Source: an uncultured Myxococcales bacterium
Lineage (GTDB): Bacteria > Myxococcota_A > UBA9042 > DTJE01
DNA: 64,000 bases
Direction of reading: 5' to 3'
Assembly: GCA_903847405.1 (NCBI GenBank)
Contig: CAINDP010000075.1
Location: 47,331 to 111,330 of the forward strand
How positions within the stretch are numbered: the first letter of the stretch is position 1; each line of letters opens with the position of its first letter. The notes under the pieces were generated by a model. It saw nothing but the letters and a program-made list of their open reading frames with translations, was not told the origin of the DNA and searched no databases. Made by a program: the position numbers and the translations under genes. This document shows, piece after piece, positions 18,773 to 26,562 of the stretch.

Positions 18773-19327
18773 ATGACCATCCGCACGTCCCGTCCCCGCG
18801 CTGCCGCGCTGCGCGCCGTCGTCGCCGCCACCCTGGCCCTGGCCGCCGCCGGAACGGGGTGCAACACGGTGACGTCGACCGACGAACTGCCCGGCGGTGA
18901 CGTCGGCGACATCCCGGCGGCCGACACGCCCGCGGTCGTCACGTTCCAGGCGCTGTACGACGGCTATTTCCAGAACTGTGTCAGTTGCCACACGCCCGCC
19001 GGCCCCGGCCGCGTCACGGGCACCGAAACGACCCTGGACCTTTCCACCGTCCAGACGGCGTACGCCACCCTGACCCAGGGGACGGCCGCGGGCCTCATCG
19101 GCAACGTCGAGTCCTGCAACGGCGTGCCCCTTCTGGGGAGCACCTACGAAACCAGCCTGGTCGTGGCGACGATCGACGACGCCGTCCGCACCGGTTTCCT
19201 GGCCACGGGCCAGGGCCAATGCGACCAGGCGGCCGTGACCGACATGACCCTGAAGGTGGGCACGGCACCCTCGCCCGCGTTCCTGCGCGACCTGAAGGCG
19301 TGGATCGACGCCGGCGCGCTGCAGTAG
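18773..19327 (+). CDS. Cytochrome c-like lipoprotein (single CxxCH)
   Basis: Predicted 184-residue lipoprotein with lipobox Cys30 (AAGTGC-N) and one heme-attachment motif CVSCH at 69-73 in the context YFQNCVSCHTPAGPG. The rest (LDLSTVQTAYATL, then a C-terminal FLRDLKAWIDAGAL) resembles the domain found in many lipoproteins of Myxococcota and Planctomycetes, where a c-type heme site is followed by a WIDAGA-like end. A C-terminal Met that could ligand the iron is not certain. It follows the PD40/TPR gene by 21 bases, with CGGAGGA before the ATG, so it is probably the last gene of the operon. Confidence 0.7.
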   Translation: MTIRTSRPRAAALRAVVAATLALAAAGTGCNTVTSTDELPGGDVGDIPAADTPAVVTFQALYDGYFQNCVSCHTPAGPGRVTGTETTLDLSTVQTAYATLTQGTAAGLIGNVESCNGVPLLGSTYETSLVVATIDDAVRTGFLATGQGQCDQAAVTDMTLKVGTAPSPAFLRDLKAWIDAGALQ

Positions 19328-19368
19328 TCCGATTCACTTCACGGTTCGTGGGTTTTCGTCGGCGACGA

Positions 19369-20727
19369 TCAGTCGCGACGGCGCAGTCGCGTGGCAGACA
19401 GCAGCAGAAGGCCCAGCAGCGCCGGAATCGCCGTGGCGGCCCCGGGCACGGTCCCGGCGACGCAGCCGGACTTGCCGCCGGTGCTGGACGTGTCCCAGTA
19501 GCCGTTCAGGTCCTGGGGCACGTATCCATCGTTGACCAGGACGTCATTCGCCACGTCCGAGCCCGCCACGTCGCCGCCCGTCGTCGTGTCCGAGGGCGGC
19601 GCCACGGTCGTGTCCTCGTACTTCAGGATCGTCCCGGTCGAGCCCCCCATCCAGCAGGTCCCCGTCGCGGTGCAGGACAAACCGTACATGGAACCGGCGT
19701 TGTTCACCGGATCGGACGTCATCTCGGCGAGCGCTCCGCCCCGGATCTCGAAGATCACGTGCGCCCACTGCTCCTGGCTGATCTTGTAGTTCGCGACCAG
19801 CAGGCCGTCCTGGGCATTGAACATCCAGAGCCCGTCGATGCTGGTCAGCGCGGGCACCGAGGCCACGGGCGTGGGGATCGCCACGTCGTCCCAGGTCTGG
19901 CCGCCGTCCGTCGTCTTGCGCAGGAACGGCCCCGCCGCCGTGTGGCCCGCCAGCCAACCCACCTGTTCCGAGGCCATTTCCAGCCGGCCGTAGGCCTCGG
20001 TCTTGTCGGTGAACAGCGCCGTCCAGGTGGCCCCGCCGTCCGTCGTCTTCAACAGGGCACCCTCGGGGGAGATCGTCTCGACACCCGCGTCGGTCGTTTC
20101 CGCCTTCGCGTTCAGCACGTAGCCCGTCGTCGCGCTGAGGAACGCCGTTTCGACGATGGCCATGTACTTCTTGTCACCGACCTGGGGCACCTTCCACTGG
20201 AAGGTCTTGCCGCCGTCCGTCGAATGCACGATCACGTTGGCACCGGAAGACAGCCAGATGTCCTGCTCGGTCACGACGTCGATGCGGCTGAACGACCACG
20301 ACTTCAACTGGGTCTTGGCCGGCCAGGCCCACGTCTTGCCGCCGTCTGCCGACGAAATCAGGTTGTTCTGGATGACCGGGAAGCCTCCCCCGCTCATGTC
20401 GATGCTGCTGGCCAGCGCCAGGCACTTGCCGGCACTCGGGCAGATCGCGTCGTTCAGGATCAGCATCGCGCCGGCGGTCAACCCCTGTGCCGGCGTCATG
20501 TCCCAGGTCGCCCCGCCGTCGCTGGTCAGCAGCGACATCATCTGCGAGTTGCCCTGGCCGTCGTCCTTGGCGCCCAGGGCGAACGCGTGCGTTTCGTCGG
20601 CGGCGCCCGTCAGCATGATCCCCTTGGCCGCCCCGGTCGTCTGGGCGCTCAACGTGCCCGCCGCCCGTGCGATCGGCGACGCCGCCACCACGAGGGCCAG
20701 TCCCAACAGTCCCATCGAGCGCACCAT
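19369..20727 (-). CDS. BNR/Ycf48-like beta-propeller protein with a MYXO-CTERM-like sorting tail
   Basis: Predicted 452-residue exported protein: signal peptide (ending ARAAG), then at least five BNR/sialidase-type repeats with the Asp box S-DGG-TW (TSDGGATWD, SADGGKTWAW, STDGGKTFQW, TTDGGATWTA, TTDGGQTWDD). The fold should be a beta-propeller of the Ycf48 type, not necessarily a sialidase. The C-terminus has a Thr/Asp-rich linker, then GGKSGC, a hydrophobic stretch (TAIPALLGLLLLSA) and RLRRRD. This has the order of MYXO-CTERM-type sorting signals (Gly-Cys, membrane segment, Arg cluster), so the protein is probably processed and lipid-anchored on the surface. AGGAGG lies four bases before the chosen ATG. 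Confidence 0.7.
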   Translation of the reverse strand: MVRSMGLLGLALVVAASPIARAAGTLSAQTTGAAKGIMLTGAADETHAFALGAKDDGQGNSQMMSLLTSDGGATWDMTPAQGLTAGAMLILNDAICPSAGKCLALASSIDMSGGGFPVIQNNLISSADGGKTWAWPAKTQLKSWSFSRIDVVTEQDIWLSSGANVIVHSTDGGKTFQWKVPQVGDKKYMAIVETAFLSATTGYVLNAKAETTDAGVETISPEGALLKTTDGGATWTALFTDKTEAYGRLEMASEQVGWLAGHTAAGPFLRKTTDGGQTWDDVAIPTPVASVPALTSIDGLWMFNAQDGLLVANYKISQEQWAHVIFEIRGGALAEMTSDPVNNAGSMYGLSCTATGTCWMGGSTGTILKYEDTTVAPPSDTTTGGDVAGSDVANDVLVNDGYVPQDLNGYWDTSSTGGKSGCVAGTVPGAATAIPALLGLLLLSATRLRRRD

Positions 20728-20818
20728 GATGCCTCCTGCAAGTGGCAAACCTGGGGCGTATTCTAGGCGAATCGGCCGCACTGGGGAGATGCTTTTCGGC
20801 AGGCTCGTGCCGCGGGGG

Positions 20819-21559
20819 CTACTCGTCCCCGAACCCGAGGATTTCCTCGATGTTCGGAACCAGGACGATCTCGATGCGGCGGTTCTGGGCGCGGCCCTCG
20901 GGCGTGTCGTTCACCGCGACGGGCTGGAACTTGCCGTACCCGGCGGCCGACAGGCGCTCCGGCTGCATGCCCATTTCCACCATGTACAGCACCACCTCGC
21001 GGGCGCGGTTCAGCGACAGCGTCCAGTTCATGTCGTCGGCGCCCACGTTGTCCGTGTGCCCCGCGACCTGGAACGCGCGCCCCTCGATGGACCGCAGGAT
21101 CCCCGTCAACTGCGCCAGGGCCTCCAGGCCCTCGGCCTTCAGCTTGAACTTGCCCGTGTCGAACAGCACCTTTTCGGCCATTTCCACGATCATGCGGCCC
21201 TTGTCGGTGCGGATCTTCAACTGGCCCGCGGCGACCATGGCCTGCAGCTTGCCCTTCAGTTCGGCCATCTTCGCCCGGCGGCGCTCGGCCTGGGCCTTCA
21301 GTTCTTCCATCTTGGTCAGGGCCTGCCTCAGGGTGTCCGACAGCGCGCTCTTTTCGCCGCCCATCGCGGACAGTTCGGCCGCCAGCCGGGCCTTTTCGCC
21401 CTCCAGGCGCGTCCGCTCGCCGACGCACTTGCCCTTTTCGCCTTCCAGGCTGCCGATCTGGTCCTTCAGGGCTCCCGTGTCCTTCAGGTAGACCTCTTCC
21501 TTGATACCGCAGCCCATGGCGGACACAGCGATCAGCGTTCCCAGGATCCACCGCTTCAT
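20819..21559 (-). CDS. OmpA-domain lipoprotein with coiled coil
   Basis: Predicted 246-residue lipoprotein (lipobox SAMGC, Cys17). Residues about 25-110 form a charged Glu/Lys/Arg/Leu helix, probably coiled coil. The C-terminal OmpA/MotB-like domain shows LFDTGKFKL, the core GHTDN and the typical ending NRRIEIVL, which bind peptidoglycan diaminopimelate in this family. The likely job is to tie the outer membrane to the cell wall. GGGAGG lies before the ATG. It begins three bases after the stop of the AarF/UbiB-like gene and is the last gene of a three-gene unit. It resembles Pal/OmpA but is not adjacent to tol genes. Confidence 0.85.
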   Translation of the reverse strand: MKRWILGTLIAVSAMGCGIKEEVYLKDTGALKDQIGSLEGEKGKCVGERTRLEGEKARLAAELSAMGGEKSALSDTLRQALTKMEELKAQAERRRAKMAELKGKLQAMVAAGQLKIRTDKGRMIVEMAEKVLFDTGKFKLKAEGLEALAQLTGILRSIEGRAFQVAGHTDNVGADDMNWTLSLNRAREVVLYMVEMGMQPERLSAAGYGKFQPVAVNDTPEGRAQNRRIEIVLVPNIEEILGFGDE

Positions 21560-21562
21560 TTC

Positions 21563-23245
21563 CTACCTCCCGTCCCCGCGCAGCAGGGACCATGACAGCC
21601 CGAGGAAGAACATCCAGGACAACCCCGCCGAAACCCAGCCGGCCACCGTTCGCGCGGTTCCGCCCTGGTCCAGCAGGATCACGGCACCGAAGAAGAACGT
21701 CGCGAACAGGCCCCCCAGCAGGGCCCGGTTGACCACCGACGCCGCGTGCTGCTGCCGGGACTCCTCGTCCGCCGACCGCAGGGCGATCGTCAGTTCGCCG
21801 CGACGCAGCTTGCGCAGGACCCGCCGGATGTCGAACGGCGCGTCCTTCAAGAGGGTCAGGCCGTCCATCACCGACCGGGCCACCACCTGGGAGTGGCGCT
21901 TGGCGTCCAGCAGGCGCCGGACGTAGACCTCGGTCAGGTAGGGACGGATGGCCTCCAGCGGCTTGAACTCGGGGTAGATCTGGTGGCCGATGCCTTCCAT
22001 CGTCGCGATGGACTTGCCGACCAGCAGCAGGTCCGCCGGCAGGAAGACGTGGTGCCGGATGTTGACGGCCATGACTTCCACCAGGAACGCCGCCACGTCC
22101 ACGCTGCCCAGGTCGGCGTCCGCGTACCGGAACAGGATGGAACGCAGGTCCGACCGCAGGCCGCGCAGGTCGGTGTCGTCCCCGATCAGGTCGGCGTCCA
22201 GCAACTGGTCCACGACCATGTCCACGTCGCCGGTCAGCACCGCCACCATGAAGGACAGCATCTCGTCCACGCGCCGGGGCTCGATGGTGCCCATCATCCC
22301 GAAGTCCAGCAGGATGATGACGCCGTCCTTGCGCACGAAGAAGTTGCCGGGATGGGGGTCGGCGTGGAAGAACCCGAATTCGAAGATGGACCGCAGGGTG
22401 ATCCGCATGCCGATTTCGACGATCGACTTCAGGTCCACGCCCATGGCGACCAGCGCCTGGCGATCCGAAACCTTCACGCCCTCCAGGCGCTCCATGGTCA
22501 GCACGCGCCGGCGGGTCCACTCGGGGTAGTGGCGCGGGACGACCAGGCCGGGCTCGTCCTCGAACATCTTGCGATACCGCTCCATGCTGGCGGCCTCGGC
22601 CACGAAGTCCGTTTCCCGGTTCAGCGACTTGGTGAACTCCTCGACGATGGCCCGGGGCCGGAAGGGACGGGTTTCGGGGACGCGGGACTCCAGCAGCCGG
22701 GCGATGCCCGCCAGGATCCGCAGGTCCGCGGTGATCTGCTCGTTCAGGCGCGGGCGCTGGACCTTGATGACCACCGGTTCGCCCGTCCGGAGGATCGCGC
22801 TGTGCACCTGGGCGATCGACGCCGCCGCGATGGGCACCTCGTCGACGTGCGAGTACACATCCCCCATCGGGAGACCCATTTCGGCTTCGATGATCGACTT
22901 GACGTCGTCGAACGGGAACGGCGGGACCTCGTCCTGCAGGTGCCGCAGCTCGTCCACCAGCGCCATGGGCACCAGGTCGGGCCGCGTGGCCAGCATCTGG
23001 CCCAGCTTGATGAACGTGGGGCCCAGTTCTTCCAGGACCTGCCGCAGGCGCCGCTCGACCGGGATCGGGGACGATTTCGGGCGGCGCAGGACGGCACGGA
23101 TGACCCCGCGCACCCAGGCGCCCGGCCCCAGGCGTGCGGCGATGTCCGCGAACCCGTGACGGGCCAGGACCCCGGCGATGCGACGCACGCGCCCCAGGTC
23201 CCGCAGGCGCCAGGTCATCAGCACCAGGTCGACCGCGCCGCTCAT
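21563..23245 (-). CDS. AarF/ABC1/UbiB family atypical kinase
   Basis: Predicted 560-residue member of the UbiB/ADCK family, ATP-binding proteins needed for isoprenoid-quinone synthesis or distribution in many bacteria. Visible hallmarks: FIKLGQML (KxGQ motif), the Ala-rich loop AAASIAQVHSA replacing a P-loop, HADPHPGNFF (catalytic-loop equivalent) and LLDFGMMG (metal-binding DFG). Two hydrophobic helices at the C-terminus (VNRALLGGLFATFFFGAVIL and the following segment) would anchor it in the membrane. The start overlaps the stop of the small gene before it (ATGA) and has GGAGGAG nearby. No other quinone gene is present here, so the substrate is unknown. Confidence 0.85.
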   Translation of the reverse strand: MSGAVDLVLMTWRLRDLGRVRRIAGVLARHGFADIAARLGPGAWVRGVIRAVLRRPKSSPIPVERRLRQVLEELGPTFIKLGQMLATRPDLVPMALVDELRHLQDEVPPFPFDDVKSIIEAEMGLPMGDVYSHVDEVPIAAASIAQVHSAILRTGEPVVIKVQRPRLNEQITADLRILAGIARLLESRVPETRPFRPRAIVEEFTKSLNRETDFVAEAASMERYRKMFEDEPGLVVPRHYPEWTRRRVLTMERLEGVKVSDRQALVAMGVDLKSIVEIGMRITLRSIFEFGFFHADPHPGNFFVRKDGVIILLDFGMMGTIEPRRVDEMLSFMVAVLTGDVDMVVDQLLDADLIGDDTDLRGLRSDLRSILFRYADADLGSVDVAAFLVEVMAVNIRHHVFLPADLLLVGKSIATMEGIGHQIYPEFKPLEAIRPYLTEVYVRRLLDAKRHSQVVARSVMDGLTLLKDAPFDIRRVLRKLRRGELTIALRSADEESRQQHAASVVNRALLGGLFATFFFGAVILLDQGGTARTVAGWVSAGLSWMFFLGLSWSLLRGDGR

Positions 23246-23553
23246 CGCTCCTCCCGGTTCCGGGGAGCCAGGCGTTCCCAGCCGGCCTTCAGCAGCGACT
23301 TGATCATGGCGCCCGCCGGCCCGGCGGCACCCAGCGCGGCATCCAGCACTTCCTCGACCTCGCCGCGGTTGGCCCGGCCTTCCTCCTCGGAAGCCTTCAG
23401 GCGGTCCAGGACGTCCCGGCGGATGCGCTCGATCGCCTCGGGGGACAGGCCCCGGCGGACCTCCGGACGACCCAGGACGTTTTCCAGCAGGTGGACGCGC
23501 ACGACCTCGGCCACGATCGATTCGATCCCGCGCTGGAGCGGCGCACCGGACAT
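23242..23553 (-). CDS. Small conserved-type helical protein upstream of the UbiB-like kinase
   Basis: Predicted 103-residue soluble protein, mostly charged helix (RGLSPEAIERIRRDVLDRLKA, then GEVEEVLDAALGAAGPAGAM). Its stop overlaps the kinase start as ATGA and it has GGAGAAGG before its own ATG, so it is real and co-translated with the kinase. I do not recognise the family. Its size and helix pattern recall phasin-like or quinone-accessory small proteins, but that is weak. A regulator or partner of the kinase is a fair inference from position. Confidence 0.65.
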   Translation of the reverse strand: MSGAPLQRGIESIVAEVVRVHLLENVLGRPEVRRGLSPEAIERIRRDVLDRLKASEEEGRANRGEVEEVLDAALGAAGPAGAMIKSLLKAGWERLAPRNREER

Positions 23554-23629
23554 GACCTTCTCCTTCCCCCCCGCCCATGAGGGGTCCCAACGGCAACGGA
23601 CCCGAAGGAAGCGGGGGGTTCAAGCGCGC

Positions 23630-24331
23630 CTAGGATACCGCGAGACCCCGTCGGAGGGCCAGCATCTCCCGGACGACGAGTGCCACGCGCCCAGTGGACA
23701 GCACCTTGGAACGGCCATGGGCCCTGGGCAGTGGCGCCGAAATGGTGACCCACCCGGGAACCACTCCCAGGCGCATCAGTTTCAGGGGCAGTTCGACGTT
23801 GACGATGAAGGAATCGCAGGTCAGGCGGACCCGCTGCAGCCAACTGCGCCGGAACAGCATGGTGCCGGTGAAGCGGCAGCGGTCCCCCAGGAGCGCCAGT
23901 GCCGTGGCCTGGTAGCCCATCGTGACCAGGACGCGGACCAGGCCGTCACCCCGGTGCTCGTAGGTGGACAGCACCAGGTCGTGGCCGTCCCGCAGCGGCA
24001 GGAATCGTTCCAGGGTGCCGGGCGCGATCTGGCCGTCGCCGGGCAACTGGGTGACCCACTCGCAGGTGGCGGCGCCGTACCCGCTGCGGATGGCCGTCCC
24101 CATCCCCAGGTTGCGCGGGTGGCGAACGACCGTGACGCGCCGATCCTCCCGGGCGATGGCTTCCGCCAGTTCGCCGGTGCCGTCGGTCGATCCGTCGTCC
24201 ACCACCACGACCTGCCCGGCCTCCACCGTGGCGTCCAGGAACGCCAGGGTGGCCCGCACCTGCCCGGGCAGCGAGTCGCGCTCGTTGAACGCCATGATCA
24301 CGACCGACAGGGAACCGGGATGCCGCGGCAC
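23630..24331 (-). CDS. Family 2 glycosyltransferase
   Basis: Predicted 233-residue GT-A fold glycosyltransferase. The N-terminal SVVIMAFNERDSL, the acidic VVVVDDGSTDGTGELAEAI and the metal/sugar-nucleotide motif region QLPGDGQIAPG are typical of GT2 enzymes related to dolichol-phosphate mannose synthase. There is no C-terminal transmembrane pair, so it is cytoplasmic or peripheral. The GTG start was chosen because CGGAGG precedes it and the protein then begins just before the first beta strand. The acceptor cannot be told from sequence. It faces the amidohydrolase gene across 112 bp, with a -10-like TACAAT (24358-24363, minus strand). Confidence 0.8.
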   Translation of the reverse strand: MPRHPGSLSVVIMAFNERDSLPGQVRATLAFLDATVEAGQVVVVDDGSTDGTGELAEAIAREDRRVTVVRHPRNLGMGTAIRSGYGAATCEWVTQLPGDGQIAPGTLERFLPLRDGHDLVLSTYEHRGDGLVRVLVTMGYQATALALLGDRCRFTGTMLFRRSWLQRVRLTCDSFIVNVELPLKLMRLGVVPGWVTISAPLPRAHGRSKVLSTGRVALVVREMLALRRGLAVS

Positions 24332-24357
24332 GGGCGCCTCCGTCCTGGACGTTGGCG

Positions 24358-24417
24358 ATTGTAGCCCAGTAGAGAGCGGGAGCCTGCGTTCCCGCCCGAG
24401 CGCGAAGGCGCTACACT
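24358..24417. promoter_or_regulatory. Divergent -10 elements between GT2 and amidohydrolase genes
   Basis: TACAAT on the minus strand (24358-24363) faces the glycosyltransferase, and TACACT on the plus strand (24412-24417) faces the amidohydrolase. They lie 26-27 bases from the respective GTG start codons. No convincing -35 hexamers are present at 16-19 bp. Confidence 0.35.
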
Positions 24418-24443
24418 GTCCCCGGTTCACCGCGGAGGCCCCC

Positions 24444-25214
24444 GTGCCGATCGACACCTTCGACCGCTTCGACGCCCACGTCCACGTCGGGCGCTGGCAG
24501 CTTCCGGACTTCGGGGGCCACGGCAGCGACCTCGACGATGTTTCCGGCGTCCTGTCCGCCACGGGGTTCACGGGCGCGCTGGTCATGCCCACGGACGCAG
24601 GCGACAACGCGGGCACGCTGGCCGCCCTGGATGCCTACCGCGGTCCTCTGTCCTTCCTGTTCGCCCCCTGGATCGACCCCCGGGACGCGTCGCTGCCGGC
24701 GTTCCTGGACGCCAACGCGGGGCGCATCGCGGCCCTCAAGTTCCACCCGTCCTTCTGCCGCCTGCCCCTGACCGCGCCCGAGTTCCGCCCGTTCCTGCAG
24801 CATGCCGCGGACCGGGGCCTGCCCTGCGTGGTCCATTGCGGGCGCTGGCAGGAGGTGGCCGGCTGGTCGATCACCCTGCAGGTCGTCGAATCCCTGCCCC
24901 GGGTCCCGTTCATCCTGTCGCACATGGGCGGCGATTCGCCGGGCCTGGTCGCGGGCGCCGCCGCGGCCATCCACGAACGCCACCTGGACAACGCGTACCT
25001 GGGGACCGAAAGCATCCGCGAGCCCTGGGTGGTGGGCCGCGCCCTGGCCGTGCTGGGGTCCGAACGCCTGGTGTTCGGCAGCGACCACAACCTGAACCAC
25101 CCCGGGTCGTTCCTGGCCGTGATCGAGGCGCTGGGGCTGTCCGCAGCCCAGCGGGCCGCGATCCTGGGCGGCAACGCGCGCCGGATCCTGGCCCTCCACG
25201 CGGGCAGTCATTGA
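24444..25214 (+). CDS. Amidohydrolase-family (amidohydro-related) metal hydrolase
   Basis: Predicted 256-residue TIM-barrel metal hydrolase of the amidohydrolase-2 type. The N-terminal DAHVHVG provides two metal-binding histidines; later elements are KFHPSF, the strand ending [14 protein letters not shown] and the catalytic acid in FGSDHN. These match decarboxylase- and lactonase-like members of the family, but the substrate cannot be deduced. GCGGAGG precedes the GTG start by five bases. It is divergent from a GT2 gene and followed by an FmdB-type gene; there is no pathway context. Confidence 0.75.
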   Translation: MPIDTFDRFDAHVHVGRWQLPDFGGHGSDLDDVSGVLSATGFTGALVMPTDAGDNAGTLAALDAYRGPLSFLFAPWIDPRDASLPAFLDANAGRIAALKFHPSFCRLPLTAPEFRPFLQHAADRGLPCVVHCGRWQEVAGWSITLQVVESLPRVPFILSHMGGDSPGLVAGAAAAIHERHLDNAYLGTESIREPWVVGRALAVLGSERLVFGSDHNLNHPGSFLAVIEALGLSAAQRAAILGGNARRILALHAGSH

Positions 25215-25278
25215 CAAGTCCGTTCCGGAACCCCATCATGCCGCCGCGGAAGAAGCCCCGTGACAGGGGGAGGTCGCG

Positions 25279-25674
25279 ATGCCAACGTACGAATATCGCT
25301 GCGATGCCTGTGAACGCGAATTCGAGGTCGAAAAGCGGATGTCGGACCCCGTCGAGGCCCCGTGCCCGGCGTGCGACTCCGACCAGACGCACCGATTGAT
25401 CAGCCATTCGTCCTTCGTCCTGAAGGGCACCGGCTGGTACGTCACCGACTACGCCCGCAAGAACGGCAAGAGCGACGGCGCCGGGACGCACGGGAAGCCC
25501 GCCGGCGACGGACGGAAGGACGGGACGTCGGAACCGGCCGCGGCGGCGCCTGCCAACTCGGATGCGACGACGACACCGTCCGCGCCGGCCGCGTCGCCCG
25601 CCCCTGCGGCCGGCAGCCCCGCGACGTCGTCCGGGTCCGCCGGGACCGGCTCCGCGGCGTCCCCATCGTCCTAG
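25279..25674 (+). CDS. FmdB-type zinc-ribbon protein with an Ala/Pro-rich tail
   Basis: Predicted 131-residue protein. Residues 1-45 (MPTYEYRCDACEREFEVEKR, then CPACDSD) are a classic FmdB/CxxC-CxxC zinc ribbon, followed by SSFVLKGTGWYVTDY, which is typical of the family. Residues 70-131 are low-complexity Ala/Pro/Ser/Thr and probably disordered. FmdB proteins are proposed regulators (originally of the fmd formamidase operon), but their function is mostly unknown. GGGGGAGG lies before the ATG. It is followed by the rplC promoter. Confidence 0.85.
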   Translation: MPTYEYRCDACEREFEVEKRMSDPVEAPCPACDSDQTHRLISHSSFVLKGTGWYVTDYARKNGKSDGAGTHGKPAGDGRKDGTSEPAAAAPANSDATTTPSAPAASPAPAAGSPATSSGSAGTGSAASPSS

Positions 25675-25692
25675 CCACCCGATCAATTCCGT

Positions 25693-25721
25693 TTGACGCG
25701 GGTACCGTTCCGTTGTATCCT
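25693..25721 (+). promoter_or_regulatory. Sigma-70-like promoter of rplC
   Basis: TTGACG (25693-25698), a 17-bp spacer and TATCCT (25716-25721) give one of the best promoter matches in the window. Transcription would begin near 25728, leaving a leader of about 70 bases before the rplC ATG that could hold an autogenous regulatory site; I see no certain structure in it. The same hexamer pair (spacer 18) occurs before the gene at 60849. Confidence 0.6.
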
Positions 25722-25798
25722 CCGCCGCCTTGTGAGCATGGCCCGGCCGTGAGTTGCCGGATCTTGTTGGAACCTTAGGACAGTTCGGGAGTCAGCCA

Positions 25799-26458
25799 AT
25801 GTCGATCGCAATCATCGGTAAGAAGATCGGGATGACCCAGTACTTCGACGAGCTCGGGAACCGCATTGGCGCGACCGTCGTCCAGGCGGGTCCCTGCTCG
25901 GTGCTGAAGGTCAAGTCCGCCGAGGGCAGTGATGGCTACGACGCCGTCGTCCTGGGTCTGGGCGCGGGGCGACTGAAGTCCATGACCAAGGCGGAAAAGG
26001 GTGTGTTCGAGAAGCTGGGCGTCGATGCGGCGGCCGTGGTCAAGGAGATCCGCGTCACTCAGGACGAGGCGCTCCTCTACACCCAGGGCGGCACCGTCGA
26101 CGTGACCCTGTTCCAGGCCGGCGAGAAGGTCGACGTCATCGGCCTGACCCGCGGTCGCGGCTTCACGGGCGTCATGAAGCGGCACGGGATGCACGGCTTC
26201 CCCCGCACCCACGGCGTTCACGAGGTCCAGCGCCACGGTGGTTCGATCGGCTGCCGCACGTGGCCGGGCCGCGTCGTGAAGGGCATGAAGATGCCCGGTC
26301 AGCACGGCAACTCGAAGCACACCGACCTGAACCACAAGGTCGTCGCGGTGTTCCCCGCCCAGAACCTGATCCTGATCGAGGGCGGCATCCCCGGCGCCCC
26401 GAACAGCATCGTGACCATCCGCAAGGCGATCAAGGTCCGCATCAAGAAGAACGGCTGA
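25799..26458 (+). CDS. rplC: 50S ribosomal protein uL3 (L3)
   Basis: Predicted 219 residues, full length for bacterial L3. Typical sequence throughout: the N-terminal IGKKIGMTQYFDE, the central RGFTGVMKRHGMHGFPRTHG (part of the extension reaching the peptidyl-transferase centre) and GRVVKGMKMPGQHGNSKHT, which includes the glutamine methylated by PrmB in other bacteria (inside MPGQHG). GGGAG precedes the ATG. L3 is normally the second gene of the S10 operon (rpsJ-rplC-rplD-rplW-rplB), but here it stands alone with its own promoter: an FmdB gene lies before it and an unrelated exported protein after it. Confidence 0.97.
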   Translation: MSIAIIGKKIGMTQYFDELGNRIGATVVQAGPCSVLKVKSAEGSDGYDAVVLGLGAGRLKSMTKAEKGVFEKLGVDAAAVVKEIRVTQDEALLYTQGGTVDVTLFQAGEKVDVIGLTRGRGFTGVMKRHGMHGFPRTHGVHEVQRHGGSIGCRTWPGRVVKGMKMPGQHGNSKHTDLNHKVVAVFPAQNLILIEGGIPGAPNSIVTIRKAIKVRIKKNG

Positions 26459-26562
26459 CCGCGCCACCCCGCACTTCTCAACAATTTCAAGCCCTGACGA
26501 AAGCCCGGGAACATCCGTACCCGTCGGAAGGTTTATCATCGAATCGGTACGAGGACGACGCC

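Noticed and set aside
14321..19219. Very long open frame on the minus strand opposite the YdbH-like operon, and similar long antisense frames at 2306-5953 (minus), 47297-51502 (plus) and 50917-55824 (plus)
   Set aside because: They mirror well-supported genes on the other strand, have low-complexity Arg/Gly/Pro-rich translations and no recognisable domains. In 70% GC DNA such antisense frames arise by chance.
19369..20727. Sialidase
   Set aside because: Asp-box repeats are present, but I see no catalytic Arg triad or Tyr/Glu nucleophile motif; Ycf48-like propellers have the same repeats.
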